DNA of 64,000 nucleotides, from assembly GCF_032452875.1 (NCBI RefSeq), contig NC_083879.1:87305572-87369571 (forward strand). The letters run 5' to 3'. Made by a program: the position numbers and the translations under genes. The notes under the pieces are model-generated. The model was not told the origin of the DNA and made no database searches. It worked only from the letters and a program-made list of their open reading frames with translations. The first letter of the stretch is position 1; each line of letters opens with the position of its first letter. Source of the DNA: Bos javanicus. Taxonomy: Eukaryota > Chordata > Mammalia > Artiodactyla > Bovidae. Positions 33,816 through 46,800 of this stretch are shown here, piece by piece.

Positions 33816-36800
33816 TAGAAGTGTCCCCAGCTGCCTGGCCACAGGGTCCCTGTCCGGGGGTCCTGCCCTCCTCGCCCACACCCCGAGCCGTCAGGCAGCA
33901 CCTGCTAGTCCAACCGCGGGCGTCTCTCCATCAGGCAAGCACGGAACCTAGCTGTTCCTTGCCCCCAGACTCCTGAGGCGAGGCGGAGAGAGTGAAGGAC
34001 CCACCAAGTGTTCATGGGGGTCCACTGCAGCCCCCTCTCCTGGACTCACCCGTGCACGGTCAGGTGCTGAGCTGCAGGGGAGGGTCTCCACCCACCGGGT
34101 CCACCAGTGTGACAAACAAAAAACCCCTGAGCACAGCCACCTGCACCCACGGGGTGGTCCCCTGGCTAGAATTGGGCTCTGAAGGAAAGCAGAAGGTCTG
34201 GACACACTGGCCCAGGCACCCGTGGGGACTGTGAGCCTGCAGCGGTCCCTCAGAGCACCATGGGGAGGCCGTCATCCACCCCAGACATCCGCTTTCGAGG
34301 CAGGAACAAGCGGGCCTCCTGCTGGTTCCGCCCGGCTCCTGGGGTGTCATCTGAGTCATTCAGCTCCCAGAGCCAGGAGACGCCTCAGGCAGGGGACCTC
34401 CCAGAAGATGCTCCCTCACGTCGCCCCCGTCGAGAGCCTCACCTGCGACTCGTGTTCTCCACGGCTGCTCCCCTTCTGTCCCCCACCCTGCGCCCTCGCT
34501 ACGAGGACCCCACAGGTGACGAGGGACCCTGAGGAGGAAGAGACCAAAGTGTGGGACCACAGCCGGGTCCCGAGCAGGCTCCCCGTCCAGGGCCCTACTT
34601 TACCTCAGGAGGTTTGCACCTTGGAAACACTAAAGGGACCTACAAGCAGTGTCCTGCCCCGCCGCCCTCCCGCCTCTGCTCTGCAAGGAGCCTCGGACGC
34701 CTTTGGGACGAGACAGTGCTGTCATATGCTGAGAGCGGGAGCAGTGTCCAACGAGCAGCGTGGTGAGTGCCCCCCACCCCGCCGGGGCTGTAGGCCGAGG
34801 GCAGGGCACCTTCGGACAAGCCACACCTTAGAACAGAAAAGATGTGCTGACACTTAGCATGTCCTTGATGACAAAAGTGGGCACTGCTCCTGTTCCACAG
34901 GGATCAGTGTCTTTAGGAGTCTTTGTGCACACAGTTTCTATCATCCCTGAGAATTCTCCAGGTTTGGAAAGCATACTGTGTGCAGAGTGTGCCTGCACAC
35001 GTCTGCAGGGGTCTGTGTATGCGCTCATGCACGTGTGTGCACACCTAGGTGCCCGTTCCTGGGGGAACAGGAGGAGCAGGCAGATCCCTCCAGTCTTCCT
35101 CAGCGGCCCCCAAGGCCTGAAAACCCCATTTACTGTTACTCCCATAACGCGTGAGTGTGCAGATGGGTTTGTCTCATTTACCATTCAGTCCGTAAACCCT
35201 TGGAAGGCAAGGCCTGAGAAATGCCTGGTTTATGACTCCACAGGCCTCTGTGAAGGTGGCGTCCAGCTGCCATGGGACGACCAGGGAGGCAAATGGCACG
35301 CCATCCTTGGGCCACCTTCACCTAAAGGTCAGTCCAGGGGATTCGGAATCACCCCTGAGATGACCTCTGAGCACCACATGCAGGGAAAAGAGATCCTGAA
35401 AACTAATTTTCCCACAACCAGTCCTTGTGATTACATCAGGCCAACCTGAAAGTGCCCACTACTGCCTGGGAATGACCCTGAAAAGCCAGCTCCCTTACAC
35501 TGACCTCCACACGCTGCCCAACAAGCTACCCCAACCCTGACTCAGAACCAGCACGTGTATACAGGCCTCTAACACATCCCAGATCAGACACGCAGAAACT
35601 TCCCAGCTGTTCTGGTATCTTCTGTCCAAAAGGGCGCCTTGACCACTTTCAGGCCCCGTGATACTAAATCTGGACTAAATCCAGATGGCCTCCAGCACGA
35701 GGGGGCTGAAGAGATCCATGTGCTCGGGCCAACACCCACGGCCATCAGCCCCTTCTGGCCACAGAAACTACTTCAGGAAACCGACATTCTTATATTCACC
35801 AAACTGGGGGTCCTAACCCAGTTAGCGGTAGCAAAGCCAGTTCGGCCGGCAGGAGCGGTTTCGGGACAGACAGACCTAAATTGTTACCAATCACACTGAA
35901 TCGGGTGCAGGTGAAAAAGATGTAGAAGCCTCTACCCGGGCGGCTCGGCCTGCCCCTCCTCTTCACTCCTGCCGGGAAGGCCTGCCTGTCGGGAAAGACG
36001 CCGGCCAAGAGGGAAAGGCCCTGCGGAGAAGGCCGGAACACCCGCCATGAAACGAGCAAACAGAAGGTCAGGAGACTGAACAAAACCGTGGACACAGGGG
36101 TTTTCTGCCTCCGAGACCCTTTCCTTCCGGTCAGGACGCGCACAAACACACGCCTGGGTCCAAACGCTGAGAAACTCCTTCTCCAGATATGGAGGCGGAG
36201 CCGAGCGGAGCAGGAAATGATGAACAGAGAAAGGAACGCCATGGACTCCAGACGGATGGGGCCAGCTGGGCTCAGGAGGCGCAGGGTCCTCTGGCCGCCC
36301 CTCCCGACACCTGGGAGGCATCACCGAGAAGTCGCCAGGTCTCAGGGCACAGCCAGGAGAGCCGGGGTGGTCAGGCAGCTGCAGCCCACCCAGCTCGGGG
36401 CTCAGGTCCCACCAGGCAGGGTGCCCGCTTCCAGGGAGCTGGGCTCCACACCAGGGCAGGCGGGCAGGAAACAGCCTCATACTCGGGGGCCCCAGCTCCC
36501 CACCCGCCTCGGCTCATGCACCCTGCTCACAGCGCTTCCCTCGCCTGAACCAACGTCCTCTCACTTAATCCTGTGGTCTCCTGGCAGTTCGGCCCCGCCC
36601 AGGGTCCTAGGAGCTCGCCAAAAGCTAGGGGCTCCAACCTGAGCACAGCGAGGAGAGAGAGCAGCCGGACACAGGCAGGAAAAGAAGCTACAGGAAGAGC
36701 CTGGCTTGTGGACTGAAAATGCCAATGGTTTCTGATACGAATACGAAACATGAAATCAAAACAACTGCAGAAAAACGCTCAAGTCACAGAAACTGCACAG

Positions 36801-37911
36801 GCAGGTGTCCCAGCAGCGAGGCCCCGGCAGGTTGGGACCTGGCCAAGCTATCCTCAGGGCTCTCAGATGGCAGGTGCCCTCAAACACACCCCCACAGACC
36901 CCCGGGTTCGGCCCACATGAGCCCTGTGACTCTGCAGTGTGTCTGCAGCCTCCACCGCGCCCAGCAGAAGAAATAAGAGTAAGAGTTGCTTGAGGAACTG
37001 GAACCTGTGCGCACCTGCTGCGCAGACAAGGCTGGCTCCCTGGTGCCACAGGTCCTGCTGATGGGCCTCCCTCCCGTCACTGCGCAGCGCTGCACTGCCC
37101 CGAGACAGCCCCCAGGCGTGTGTGCACGCACAATCACGCTCTGACAAGAGGAGCCCCCGTGAGGTGCTAAAGGCAGATGATTCCTCTCCCAGACAAGCCC
37201 TTGGCCTCAGGGTGCAGCCCTTTTTGGGGAGCCTGGGGACCCTGCATGCTGCCAGAAGGCCTGGACATACCGCACCCAGGTGGGGTGTGTCCTCTATGTG
37301 AACATCATATACGAAGAGTTCTCTGCCCTTGAAAGTCACCCCTACAAAGCAGATAAAATACACAATTGTCTGATCCTAACTTAAAAACTGTTTATGGCGG
37401 TCAGCCCCAGGACAGGCCAGCAGGGCCGCCGGAGAAGGCTGAGCTTGCCAGCCACAGGCCTGAACAATCTGGAAATCCCCAGCCCGCCCTCACCCCAGAG
37501 GCCATGGGAAAACCCGCCCATCACAGCAGCCCATTGCAGCCCTCTACAAGGAGCCTGTGCGGCAGCATTCCCTGGGGTCTGCACACTGATGGGATTCCTG
37601 GAACCAGTTCGTGCTCCTGCATTTCTGCTGACAGCTCTGTGCCCCATCTGAGCTCGCCCTGGAAAGCCCCCAGTGAGCTGGGCCCAACCAGAGGCCCAGT
37701 GGCTTGGGACTGGGACCGAATCTCCTCCCCCACCCCCACCCCCAAGTTCAACAGCTCCACCCCGCACCACCACCACTTGTTGCCTGCCCAGTCCGGGAGC
37801 TTTTCCTGCATAAGGCAACCCCTGGGCCAGCAGGAAGAAGGGATGGTCAGAAGCCAGAGGGCAGGTGTCAGGAAGAAACAGTGCTGCTCTTACTGCACAG
37901 CAGCCTGCAGG
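33816..37911. other. Intron 1, with one repeat-like block of unknown family
   Basis: Mostly unrecognised. About 35460-35935 has the feel of an interspersed repeat (CACCAAACTGGGGGTCCTAA near 35798, GTTACCAATCACACTGAATC near 35882), possibly artiodactyl LTR-derived, but I cannot name it. No exon found. Confidence 0.3.
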
Positions 37912-38562
37912 CTGTCCCCGCGGAGCCCAGCCCCCAGCTCTGTCCACGGGGAGCCCAGCCTCCAGCTCTGTCCCTGCAGAGCCCAGCCCCCCACTCTGTC
38001 CATGCGGAGCCCAGCCCCCCGGCTCTGTCCATGGGGAGCCCAGCCCCCAGTTCTGTCAAATCAGAGCCCAGTCCCCGGTTATGTCCCCGCAGCGCCCAGC
38101 CCCCGGCTCTGTCCTCGCCGAGCCCAGCCCCCCGGCTCTGTCCATGGGGAGCCCAGCCCCCCACTCTGTCCATGCAGAGCCCAGCCTCCAGCTCTGTCCA
38201 CGGGGAGCCCAGCCCCCAGCTCTGTCCCCGCAGAGCCCAGCCCCCAGCTCTGTCCACGGGGAGCCCAGCCCCCCACTCTGTCCATGCGGAGCCCAGCCCC
38301 CCGGCTCTGTCCACGTGGAGCCCAGCCCCCCGGCTCTGTCCACACGGAGCCCAGCCCCCCGGCTCTGTCCACACGGAGCCCAGCCCCCCGGCTCTGTCCA
38401 CGGGGAGCCCAGCCCCCAGCTCTGTCCACGGGAAGCCCAGCCTCCAGTTCTGTCCCCGCAGAGCCCAGCCTCCAGCTCTGTCCACGCGGAGCCCAGCCCC
38501 CCGGCTCTGTCCATGCCGAGCCCAGCCCTCCGGCTCTGTCCACGCGGACCCCAGTCCCGCAT
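37912..38562 (+). repeat. 29-bp minisatellite, about 22 copies, open in all six frames
   Basis: The unit is AGCCCAGCCCCCCGGCTCTG followed by TCCACGCGG, 29-30 bp, with variation at GGCTCTG/AGCTCTG/ACTCTG and at the CACGCGG end. Since 29 is not a multiple of 3 and no stop arises in any phase, plus-strand ORFs of 405, 289 and 233 residues and minus-strand ORFs of 208, 205 and 168 residues all cross it. None is a gene. G-rich in the RASA3 RNA sense. Confidence 0.97.
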
Positions 38563-39274
38563 CTGAAGTGTGATCTCAGGTGAAGTTGCTCAGTTGTCCA
38601 GCAGCTCAAGAACCTTGGCTGGGAGGTGGTCAGCAGGCCCTGACCTTGCTGACCTGACCTCACAGGTGTCGCTTGGCTGAGAATGTCCCCAAATGCTCTT
38701 TCCAAGATTCTCAGGGAAGGGGAGGCCCTGGAGGGAAGTCAGCTGTCTGCTGAGGAAGTGACTTGACAACACACCCTAGAGGCTGTTCCTCACTGACCTG
38801 GGCAATTACAAGTTCATCACCAGACAACTGAGGCGGTCACTTCTCTCACTGTGCGACTTTGGGAAAGTGGCCTGGCCTCTCTGAGCCTCAGGGGGAGGGG
38901 CCAGTGAAAACACGTGCCTGCACACGGCACAGAGTCATGACGAGACTCAGACACTACCGTGTCCGCAGGGACACCTTCTGCTTCCTGGCGTGTCTGGGGC
39001 CCTGCAGGCAGGTCCAGCAGTGTGAAAAAGGGCGGAGCACAAACTCAGGTCAACTGGTCATTCCAGTCCCTCCAACAGAGTGAAAAAGGAAAGTGACATC
39101 TTTTCCTTAAAAGAAAAATACACGAGACAAAGCTACAGAAAAGATCCAGGGGCACAAGCAGCTGTCCTCAGCCAACAGTGTGAGGAGGGGCTTGGAGTGG
39201 GAGGTCCCGGGGGACCACTCTGTGTGGCCTCTGGAAAGGAGAGTCACACAGAAAGAAATAAAGGTCCTGACTAT
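38563..39274. other. Intron 1, with a MIR fragment
   Basis: About 38842-38895 (TGTGCGACTTTGGGAAAGTG then CCTCTCTGAGCCTCAG) is a MIR core on the plus strand. The remainder is unrecognised. Confidence 0.5.
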
Positions 39275-40690
39275 GCTGTGAAAGTGCTGCACTCAATATG
39301 CCAGCAAATTTGGAAAACTCAGTAGTGGCCACAGGACTGCAAAAGGTCAGTTTTCATCCCAATCCCAAAGAAAGGCAATGCCAAAGAATGTTCAAACTAC
39401 AGCACAATTGCACTCATCTCACACACTAGCAAAGTAAAGCTCAAAATTCTCCAAGCCAGGCTTCAGCAACATGTGAATTGTGAACTTCCTGATGTTCAAG
39501 TTGGATTTAGAAAAGGCAGAGGAACCACATATCAAATTGCCAACATCTGCTGGATCATCGAAAAAGGAAGAGAGTTCCAAAAAAACATCTACTTCTGCTT
39601 TACTGACTACGCCAAAGCCTTTGACTGTGTGGATCACAACAAACTGTGGAAAATTCTGAAAGAGATGGGAACACCAGACCACCTGACCTGCCTCCTGAGA
39701 AATCTGTATGCAGGTCAAGAAGCAACAGTTAGAACTGGACATGGAACAACGGACTGGTTCTAAATTGGGAAAGGAATACATCAAGGATGTATACTGTCAC
39801 CCTGCTTGTTTAACTTATATGCAGAATACATCATGCGAAATGCTGGGCTGGATGAAGCACAAGCTGGAGTCAAGATTGCTGGGAGAAACATCAATAACCT
39901 CAAGATATGCAGATGACATCACCCTTATGGCAGAAAGTGAAGAGGAACTAAAGAGCCTCTTGATGAAAGTGAAAGAGGATAGTGAAAAAGTTGGCTTAAA
40001 ACTCAACCTTCAAAAAACAAAGATCATGGCATCCGGTCCCATCACTTCATGGGAAATAGATGGGGAAACAATAGAAATACCGAGAGACTTTATTTTTGGG
40101 GCTCCAAAATCACCGCAGATGGTGACTGCAGCCATGAAATTAAAAGACACTTGCTCCTTGGAAGAAAAGTTATGACCAACCTAGACAGAGTATTAAAAAG
40201 CAGAGACATTACCCTGCCATCAAAGGTCCATCTAGTCAAGGCTATGGTTTTTCAATAGTCATGTGTGGATGTGAAAGTTGGACCATAAAGAAAACTGAGC
40301 ACCAAAGAATTGATGCTTTTGAACTGTGGAGTGGAAAAGACTCTTGAGAGTCCCTTAGACTGCAAGGAGATCAAACCAGTCCATCCTAAAGGAAATTAGT
40401 CCTGAATATTCACTGGAAGGACTGATGCTGAATCTGAAACTCCAATACTTTGGCCACCTGATGTGAAGAACTGAGTCATTGGAAAAGACACCGATGCTGG
40501 GAAAGATTGAAGGTGGGGGGAGAAGGGGACGACAGAGGATGAGATGGTTGGATGGCATCACTGACTCGATGGTAATGAGTTTGAGCAAGCTCCGGTAGTT
40601 GGTGATGGACAGAAAGGCCTGGCGTGCTGCAGTCCATGGGGTCGCAAAGAGTCGGACACAACTGAGCGACTGAGCTGAATTGAACTGACT
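39275..40690 (+). mobile_element. BovB (RTE) LINE, 5'-truncated, plus strand
   Basis: A 1.4-kb BovB from GTGAAAGTGCTGCACTCAAT to the 3' end GAGCGACTGAGCTGAATTGA. It carries most of the reverse transcriptase and the C-terminal region. It is antisense to RASA3. Confidence 0.95.
39473..40258 (+). pseudogene. BovB reverse transcriptase remnant
   Basis: The first open piece (39473-39763) holds the DVQVGFRKGRGT region and RT motif A, DYAKAFDCVDHNK. It ends where the expected CAA after GGACTGGTTC is TAA. The frame then shifts; motif C appears as RYADDITLMAESEEEL near 39903, followed by KVGLKLNLQKTKIMAS. An extra A in CCTCAAGATATGC, just before motif C, accounts for one frame change, and another shift follows near 40095. 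Catalytic aspartates are still encoded but split over frames, so no functional enzyme. Retrotransposon, not a host gene. Confidence 0.9.
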
Positions 40691-42265
40691 CTGCACACAG
40701 ATCATACCCGACTGGATCCACTGTCAAGTTCAAAACAAAGCTCCAGACAAAGTTAATTGTCAGCATCGCTCCCTTAAATGTCCCCAAAATCCAGAAGCCC
40801 AGGCCCCTTCCTGGGATCCCACCAGCTCTGAAGAGCGGCCGAGGGGGAACCAGTCCCAGGAGAGGCTGGCATCCAGGCCCTGGTCCTGGTCCTGGTCCTG
40901 TGGAGGCACCAGTGGGCACCAAGCGAGAGGGACTGTCTTTGGAGCAGTGACGGGGCAGCAAGGCTGGCGGAGCGCAGCCCGACTGACTGCGGCTCCGGAC
41001 GCCAAGTCACCCTGAGCCCTCTGAGGCTCCCTTCGGGTTCCATCCTGCTGGCAATGGGGTTAAGACAGCCACTTCTTACGCTTCGGAAACCATTCAGATG
41101 ACAGGAGCAAAAACTATGCAAAGAGGAAAACACAGGCCCCAGAGACACTCCTGGTCTGACTTAGGGGTGAGGGGTACAGTGCAGATCGAACCTGAGGGGG
41201 GTCCAGCCCCCCACAGCGGGCAGGCCTCGGGGTGGACACGTGACCTCACCGAAGGGGTCCTTGTGGGATACTGACCATCTCCACTACGGGCTGCAAGCTT
41301 GCTCTAAAACCACAACGGACAAGGCCATATCCTAGGACAGCCCCGGCCAGCCGGGACCCACCTGCGTACAGAAACACAGGAGTGCTTGCAGACACTCGGA
41401 GGACTAGGGCCACCACCTGGTCCCCATGCTCCTGTTGACCCATCACATCCCACAGACAAGCGTCCTGGACACTGATGCTGAGCGGCCCCGAGCCCCCCAG
41501 CAGCGCCGTGTGGGAACACACATGGGTCCAGCCCCTGGCGCGAGCTGCACGTGGAGTTGGGAGACTTGATCACAGAGCGTGTGATTGCCCTGCAATCTGA
41601 ATGTGTAACCTGTTGAATTCCGGAATCCCTCACACTTAAAGAAAAGCACAGGGTCCTCTGTGTGGATGGCGGGACTCTAAGTTCCCCGTCATCTGGGCTA
41701 GACCTCCCTGACCACAGGGCTGCAGCCCAGGACGCCCACGTGTCCGCGTCCATTCGGGGCCCCCACCTCACGCACCCTGTGCTGGTGGCCGCCCCCCACT
41801 TGTCATGCATGAGCCTCTGCGGTCCAGGAAATTGTCTTCCTGGGCCCTGGTATCCTCCGCAGACCACTGTTCCCTTCACATTTTAAGTGGCTGTGATTTT
41901 TAACTCTTCGTTTAGCCATCTATATACACAACAGTAATGATCTTGCTTCTTCCAGCAGATCTATTTTCTCTTCCTACAGAAGTGTCTCCACACTCCCCAG
42001 CTGGAGTCCAGCGGACAGACGTGCATGGGGTTGTTTCCACGCGTGTCTGTCTCCCTGCTCTTCTTGGGGACCGTCAGAGGCGAGCGGGCTCTTCACGCCG
42101 CTGTCTTTTCAGTCACACCTGTGGCTTCCTGCAGGTCACACGGCCTGGCTGGGCTCCAGCTCATTTCTCTGAAAGCTGCAGAACCCTCCTGGCTGTAGGG
42201 GTGCCACCGTGTAATCACCCCCTTCAACTGGCATTTCCCACTCCTCTGAGCATTCCTGAGCACCA
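40691..42265. other. Intron 1, unrecognised, small (GGTCCT)n
   Basis: A short run of GGTCCT repeats lies at about 40878-40900. No exon or other repeat recognised. Confidence 0.35.
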
Positions 42266-42391
42266 CCAGCGACCAACAGCAGCAGGAACACGGACCTCCA
42301 TCCTGCCAGCGACCGACTGCAGCAGGAACACGGACCCCCATCCTGACAGTGACCAACAGGAGCAGGAACACGGACCCCCATCCTGACAGTG
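42266..42391 (+). repeat. 40-bp tandem repeat, 3 copies
   Basis: AGCAGGAACACGGACC occurs at 42281, 42321 and 42361, exactly 40 bp apart, with CAGCGACC or CAGTGACC linkers. Confidence 0.93.
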
Positions 42392-43582
42392 GGGTGCAGA
42401 GGACAGGCATCCGGCCAGGACCCCACCTCCCCACCTCACCTCCCTCTCCTGACTCAGCTGGAGCCCTAACCTGTTAGAGGACTAACTGAACACGCAGCTT
42501 CCAATTGCACCAGCTAACACCTCACCCTCAAGACGGGAGCACCGCAGGCGCCTTTGTTCACACCGGCTCACTGAGCCGCACACAAAGGGCCTCGTGCGGC
42601 TCTGCCGTGCTTGGGGCCGCTCCTCCTCTCTCTGCAACAGAGCAGGCTGAGGCTGAGCCAGCCTGGCCGTGCCTGAAGCTGCAGTCAGCCAGCAATTGCC
42701 CAGGACTCCGTTTCAGGCCCCCCGCCTTTCCTGAGCGACCAGAACCCAGTGGACCCTCCTCCCTTGGAAGCAGGAGGGGCGCCTGCAGCCTCCACTTTCA
42801 GGTGTGACTTCCAAGCATCGCTTCTCAGCTTCGCTCCTCCCACTTGGGTTGTCTCCACAGTGTGATGTGTGATGCGCTGACTCTCAAATGCCCTCAGGAG
42901 GGTGTGACTCGAGCACACGCCTCGTAAGCTTGAGAGAAGTCCGGACATTTCCTGCCAAGTGCTGACCCCGTCCCCCAGACCCTGCCCCTGAGGCCCTGCT
43001 CCTTTCCAGCCGGGCTCCGTGGGGGCAGCTGACTCGGTCCCTGCTCCTGTCCAATCCCACCTGCACGAGTTCTGTGCCCCCACCTGTGTCCCAGCGCCTG
43101 TGCACGGGGACCTTGCGCCTCGTCCTCACACAGGCCTGTCCTCTCCAGGGGGACGGGTGGCTGCTGCCGCCCAGGTTCACTGCACGGCGAGGGGGCAGCA
43201 CGGGACCCTGCTAGCTGGCAGGTGGGGCTGGGGCGGGCGCCATCACCGCCCTCCCTTGATGGTGACAGCAACACTGTGGGCTTGTGAGAAGGTAGGTGAA
43301 GCCAGAGAATGTGCACCCCAGACCCTGAGGTGTGCACCCCGCCCCACCCCACACGCCAGCACACGCCCCTTCCAGGGAAGCCCAGAGCCACAGGCTGGGT
43401 TAGGACCGACCTCACTGCCTCAGGCAGAGCCAGCCTGCACCCTGGTCCTCAGGGGCCAGAAATAGCTTGAGAGCCTAGCTCGGTTAATAGAATATCCAGG
43501 TTAATTTTAGAATCGGAGCACTCCGGAAAATATAAAACCCCAGATGCCAAGAACCGTGTGTGGCCAGCACAGCCCCTCCTCC
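42392..43582. other. Intron 1, unrecognised
   Basis: GC-rich; nothing identified. Confidence 0.35.
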
Positions 43583-43584
43583 CA

Positions 43585-43624
<40 letters not shown>

Positions 43625-43870
43625 TGCCCGCGTGCATGCGCGCACACACGCGCACAGACACACACGCCCGCCCGCGCACATACGCCCGCCCGCGCGTGCA
43701 CACACGCACACACACGCCCGCCCCCGCGCGCACACACGCACACACACGCCCGCCCGCGCGCGCACACGCGCACACACACGCCCGCCCGCGCACATACGCC
43801 CGCCTGCGCGCGCACACACGCCCGCCCACGCACACACGCCCGCCTGCGCGCGCGCACGCGCACACACACT
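43583..43870 (+). repeat. CT/CA microsatellite grading into CA/CG alternating tract
   Basis: (CT)n to about 43600, (CA)n to about 43624, then about 245 bp of CG- and CA-rich blocks such as CGCACACACG and GCCCGCCCGCGCACATACGC. Long stretches alternate pyrimidine and purine, the sequence class most prone to left-handed (Z) DNA. Arg/His/Thr-rich or Cys/Val/Arg-rich ORFs through it are artefacts. Confidence 0.95.
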
Positions 43871-46800
43871 GTGACATCACCCGTCATGTTCACAGACCTT
43901 GTCCTCCGACTGAGCCCTGCGAAGCCCTTCTATTAAAAACGATTTCAATTTACAAGCCCTCATCTGAGCCTCGCAGACCCTGTGTTGGGCACACCACCGC
44001 TTCCCACGGTGGAAATCAGATTAAAAGTCATTCTCAGAACTGGAATCCTGAACTCTCAACCTCTGAGGTCTAGGGCTTCTTCACTAGGCCACCCAGGGTC
44101 CCTCCCCGCCAGAAGGGCTTCTGGAAGGATGCATTTGCCAGCGGGCAGGCCCACAGCCGGCCAAGGAGGCGCGGAGGTTCCCTGCTACTGTGCGTGCTGC
44201 ACCCAGGCCGCACTCGCCCTTGGCCGTGGCAGGGTCTCGGCTGATGGAGAAGGAACAGGGGCAGGTGCTCTGAGCACCGGGGAGAAGGGGGCCACTTCTG
44301 GACCCAAGAAAGAAGGCCTCCCCGTGGCCTCACTCAGGACTCAGCACAGATCCCAGATGCCCTCAAACCTGACACTCACCACCGATCCCAGATGCCCTCA
44401 AACCCGACAGCAGTCCAACCACAGGCTGGGCTAAGGGGGCTTTTCTTATCCTCAAGTGCAAGGCCAGGATTTTCTGCTTTTTAGCTTGAGAGAAACCCCT
44501 CTGTATTGCTCTTAACGGAACACATTTATTGAGACGACACTTTTAAAAACAAGGAGTAACTGTCATGGAAATGGGAAACATCACTGGAAAGTAAAGCCGT
44601 GTCGCAAGTCCTAGAGGAGCGCCAAGTCCAAACGACAGCACGGGGCAGGGGGCTCCCGCTGGGGGTCTGCACCCATCCCGCCTGCAGTCGCTCCCCTCCC
44701 AGGGCTAAAGCCCTGACTCACGGAAAGTCAGAGGAGCACACTTCCTCAAAGTGGCCTCATAGGAAGTGTGCTCAGTCTCGCTTGACATGAGACACTGCTG
44801 TTACCAAAGATAGACCACGGGTAAGATAGCCAAGTGTGCAGAAGAACCATCCAAAATAACTGCGAGACTTAAGTGGGAAAAGACACAGGTTCTTTAAGAC
44901 AAGGACTCGAGATAGTTACAATAAAAATACCTTACTTTTCCCCAGCACTTTCTTATGTATTATCTCATTTGCAAAACGTGGAAGGAAAAAGAAAGGGGAA
45001 GAGGAAAAAAAGGAAGAGATTCTTCCCATTTTCCCCAGTGTTAGTCTCTTAATGACCAAGTACCACCACACGTTCCAGACTGAGGACTACAGCCCCACCC
45101 CAAAAGACTCTCAGCTCCCCAAAACATTCTGCCTTTCCTCTCAGTACTAGGGACAGTGATGCTGCTGACGGCATAACTGGAGGGAGAATTCCTCTGTCTC
45201 TTTTGGGGGGGTGGGGGTAGGGAAGCTCCCACAGGATGCTGTAGACAATGACTGCAGGCATTTTGCAAATGGAAAAACGAGGCCATGAAAGTGGGGGGGG
45301 GGGCGCTTACTCTGTGTCTTCCAGCCGGCAGGCCACCAGCAGACACGGGCATGCTGCCAGCCAGCCCCAAGACAGGGCTCAGTATGAATGGACGATCAGC
45401 CAGGGTCTACCGGGACCAGGAGGTGGGTGTGCCTGTGTAGCCGCCCCTCCTCCAGGTCAGTGCTGGTATCCCTCCTCATTGGCCTGCCTCCATGGCCCGG
45501 CACTGAGGCAAGTCAGAGTCAAGCCTGGCCACAGCAGGGGAAGGAAGAAAGAAGTGGAAAGCTTGGGGCACCACCCACCAGGCCCTCCTACTCACAGTGG
45601 AACAAGACTAAGCCCCTTGACCGGCTCCCGCATTCCCCCTCTGGGGCCAGGCCCAGGTTCGAAGTCAGCAGCAAGGCCCAGACCGCCTCTTTGCTCCAGC
45701 ACAGGAGGAGGCCCTACCTGTGCTTTGCAGAGGCCCTTGCTCCCTCCAAGCCCCAGCGACAAAGATGGGATAGCCCCGCACAGCGGGTGAAGACCCTCAA
45801 AGACGGAAGAAGACAGGGTCTTCTGAGAGCTGAAACCATGCCCAGGGAGCTGGACCACTGTAGACAGGCGTTTCTGCTCATCCTCTCTGCTGCAGTCCCC
45901 AAACATCAGGGTGGGGGTCTCCAACGGCTCTAATAATACCCGTCCCCACGCGGGGCTGGAGCAGCAGATGTTCAGTGGCTGCACTAATCCCCCACTGAGC
46001 CGGGCGCTCCTCTCACTTGTTTAAAGCGATACACACAAAAGAGAGAAAGCCTAACCAAGCAGCATCTCCAAGCCCTTTTCCTCCAGGCCCGGCCCATCTG
46101 TGTGGGTCCAGAGCCTCCCTGAGGGAGTCCTGCCAGGCCAGCAGAGTTCCTCTCCTGGACCTGTGGGGACCTCCTCGCCCTCTGCTTCTTGGACTGGGCC
46201 ACTCTGGAAAGAAATCAATTTTCTCGGCTTCCTGACACAAGTCCAAGCTGGCTGTGCGGGGCTCGAACTCCGAAGTCCCCAGACCCCCTCATGCCTGCTG
46301 CACCCAGAAGCTTGGCACACCCCTGTGGCCATGCCCCACCCCTTCCTGTCCCCTGATTAAGGAAGCAGCTCAAGGCCTCTGATGTGAATCCCCTTCATGC
46401 TCACTGGCCCTGGGGCTGAGAGGCACTTTCCCCGCCTCACTTCAGGTGGAGGGCCCTGCTGAACCTCTCGGCAGAAAGTGACAGCAGATTCCAACCAAGT
46501 AAACAAGAGAAACCCTCTGCAGGCAATCTCCTCAGGGCTGAGGTGCGGCCCCATCCTATCTGCAGTGCTTCTGAGCCAAATATCAACAGCGTCTCAGCGA
46601 TGATCCATAAACCAAAATAAAGCAGACAGGAAACAACACGCTGATTTGGGGTGGCTGGAATTCCTAAGCAGCATCAGATGTCATCAACAACTGACACTCC
46701 AGAAGTCATTGGGGGCCTGGCATGGTTCCCAGAGGCCCTTTTTCACATGGGAACGTGGAGGACCCGGGGGTTCAGTGAGCAAGAAGGACCCTGAGAGGGC

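Noticed and set aside
37366..38583. A 405-residue plus-strand Pro/Ser-rich ORF
   Set aside because: About half is the 29-bp tandem array, all six frames are open there, and the remainder matches nothing known.
39473..40175. Novel host reverse transcriptase gene
   Set aside because: It lies wholly inside a 5'-truncated BovB with stop and frameshifts.
43449..43880. Cys/Val/Arg-rich and His/Thr-rich ORFs
   Set aside because: Translations of the alternating CA/CG tract, low complexity in every frame.
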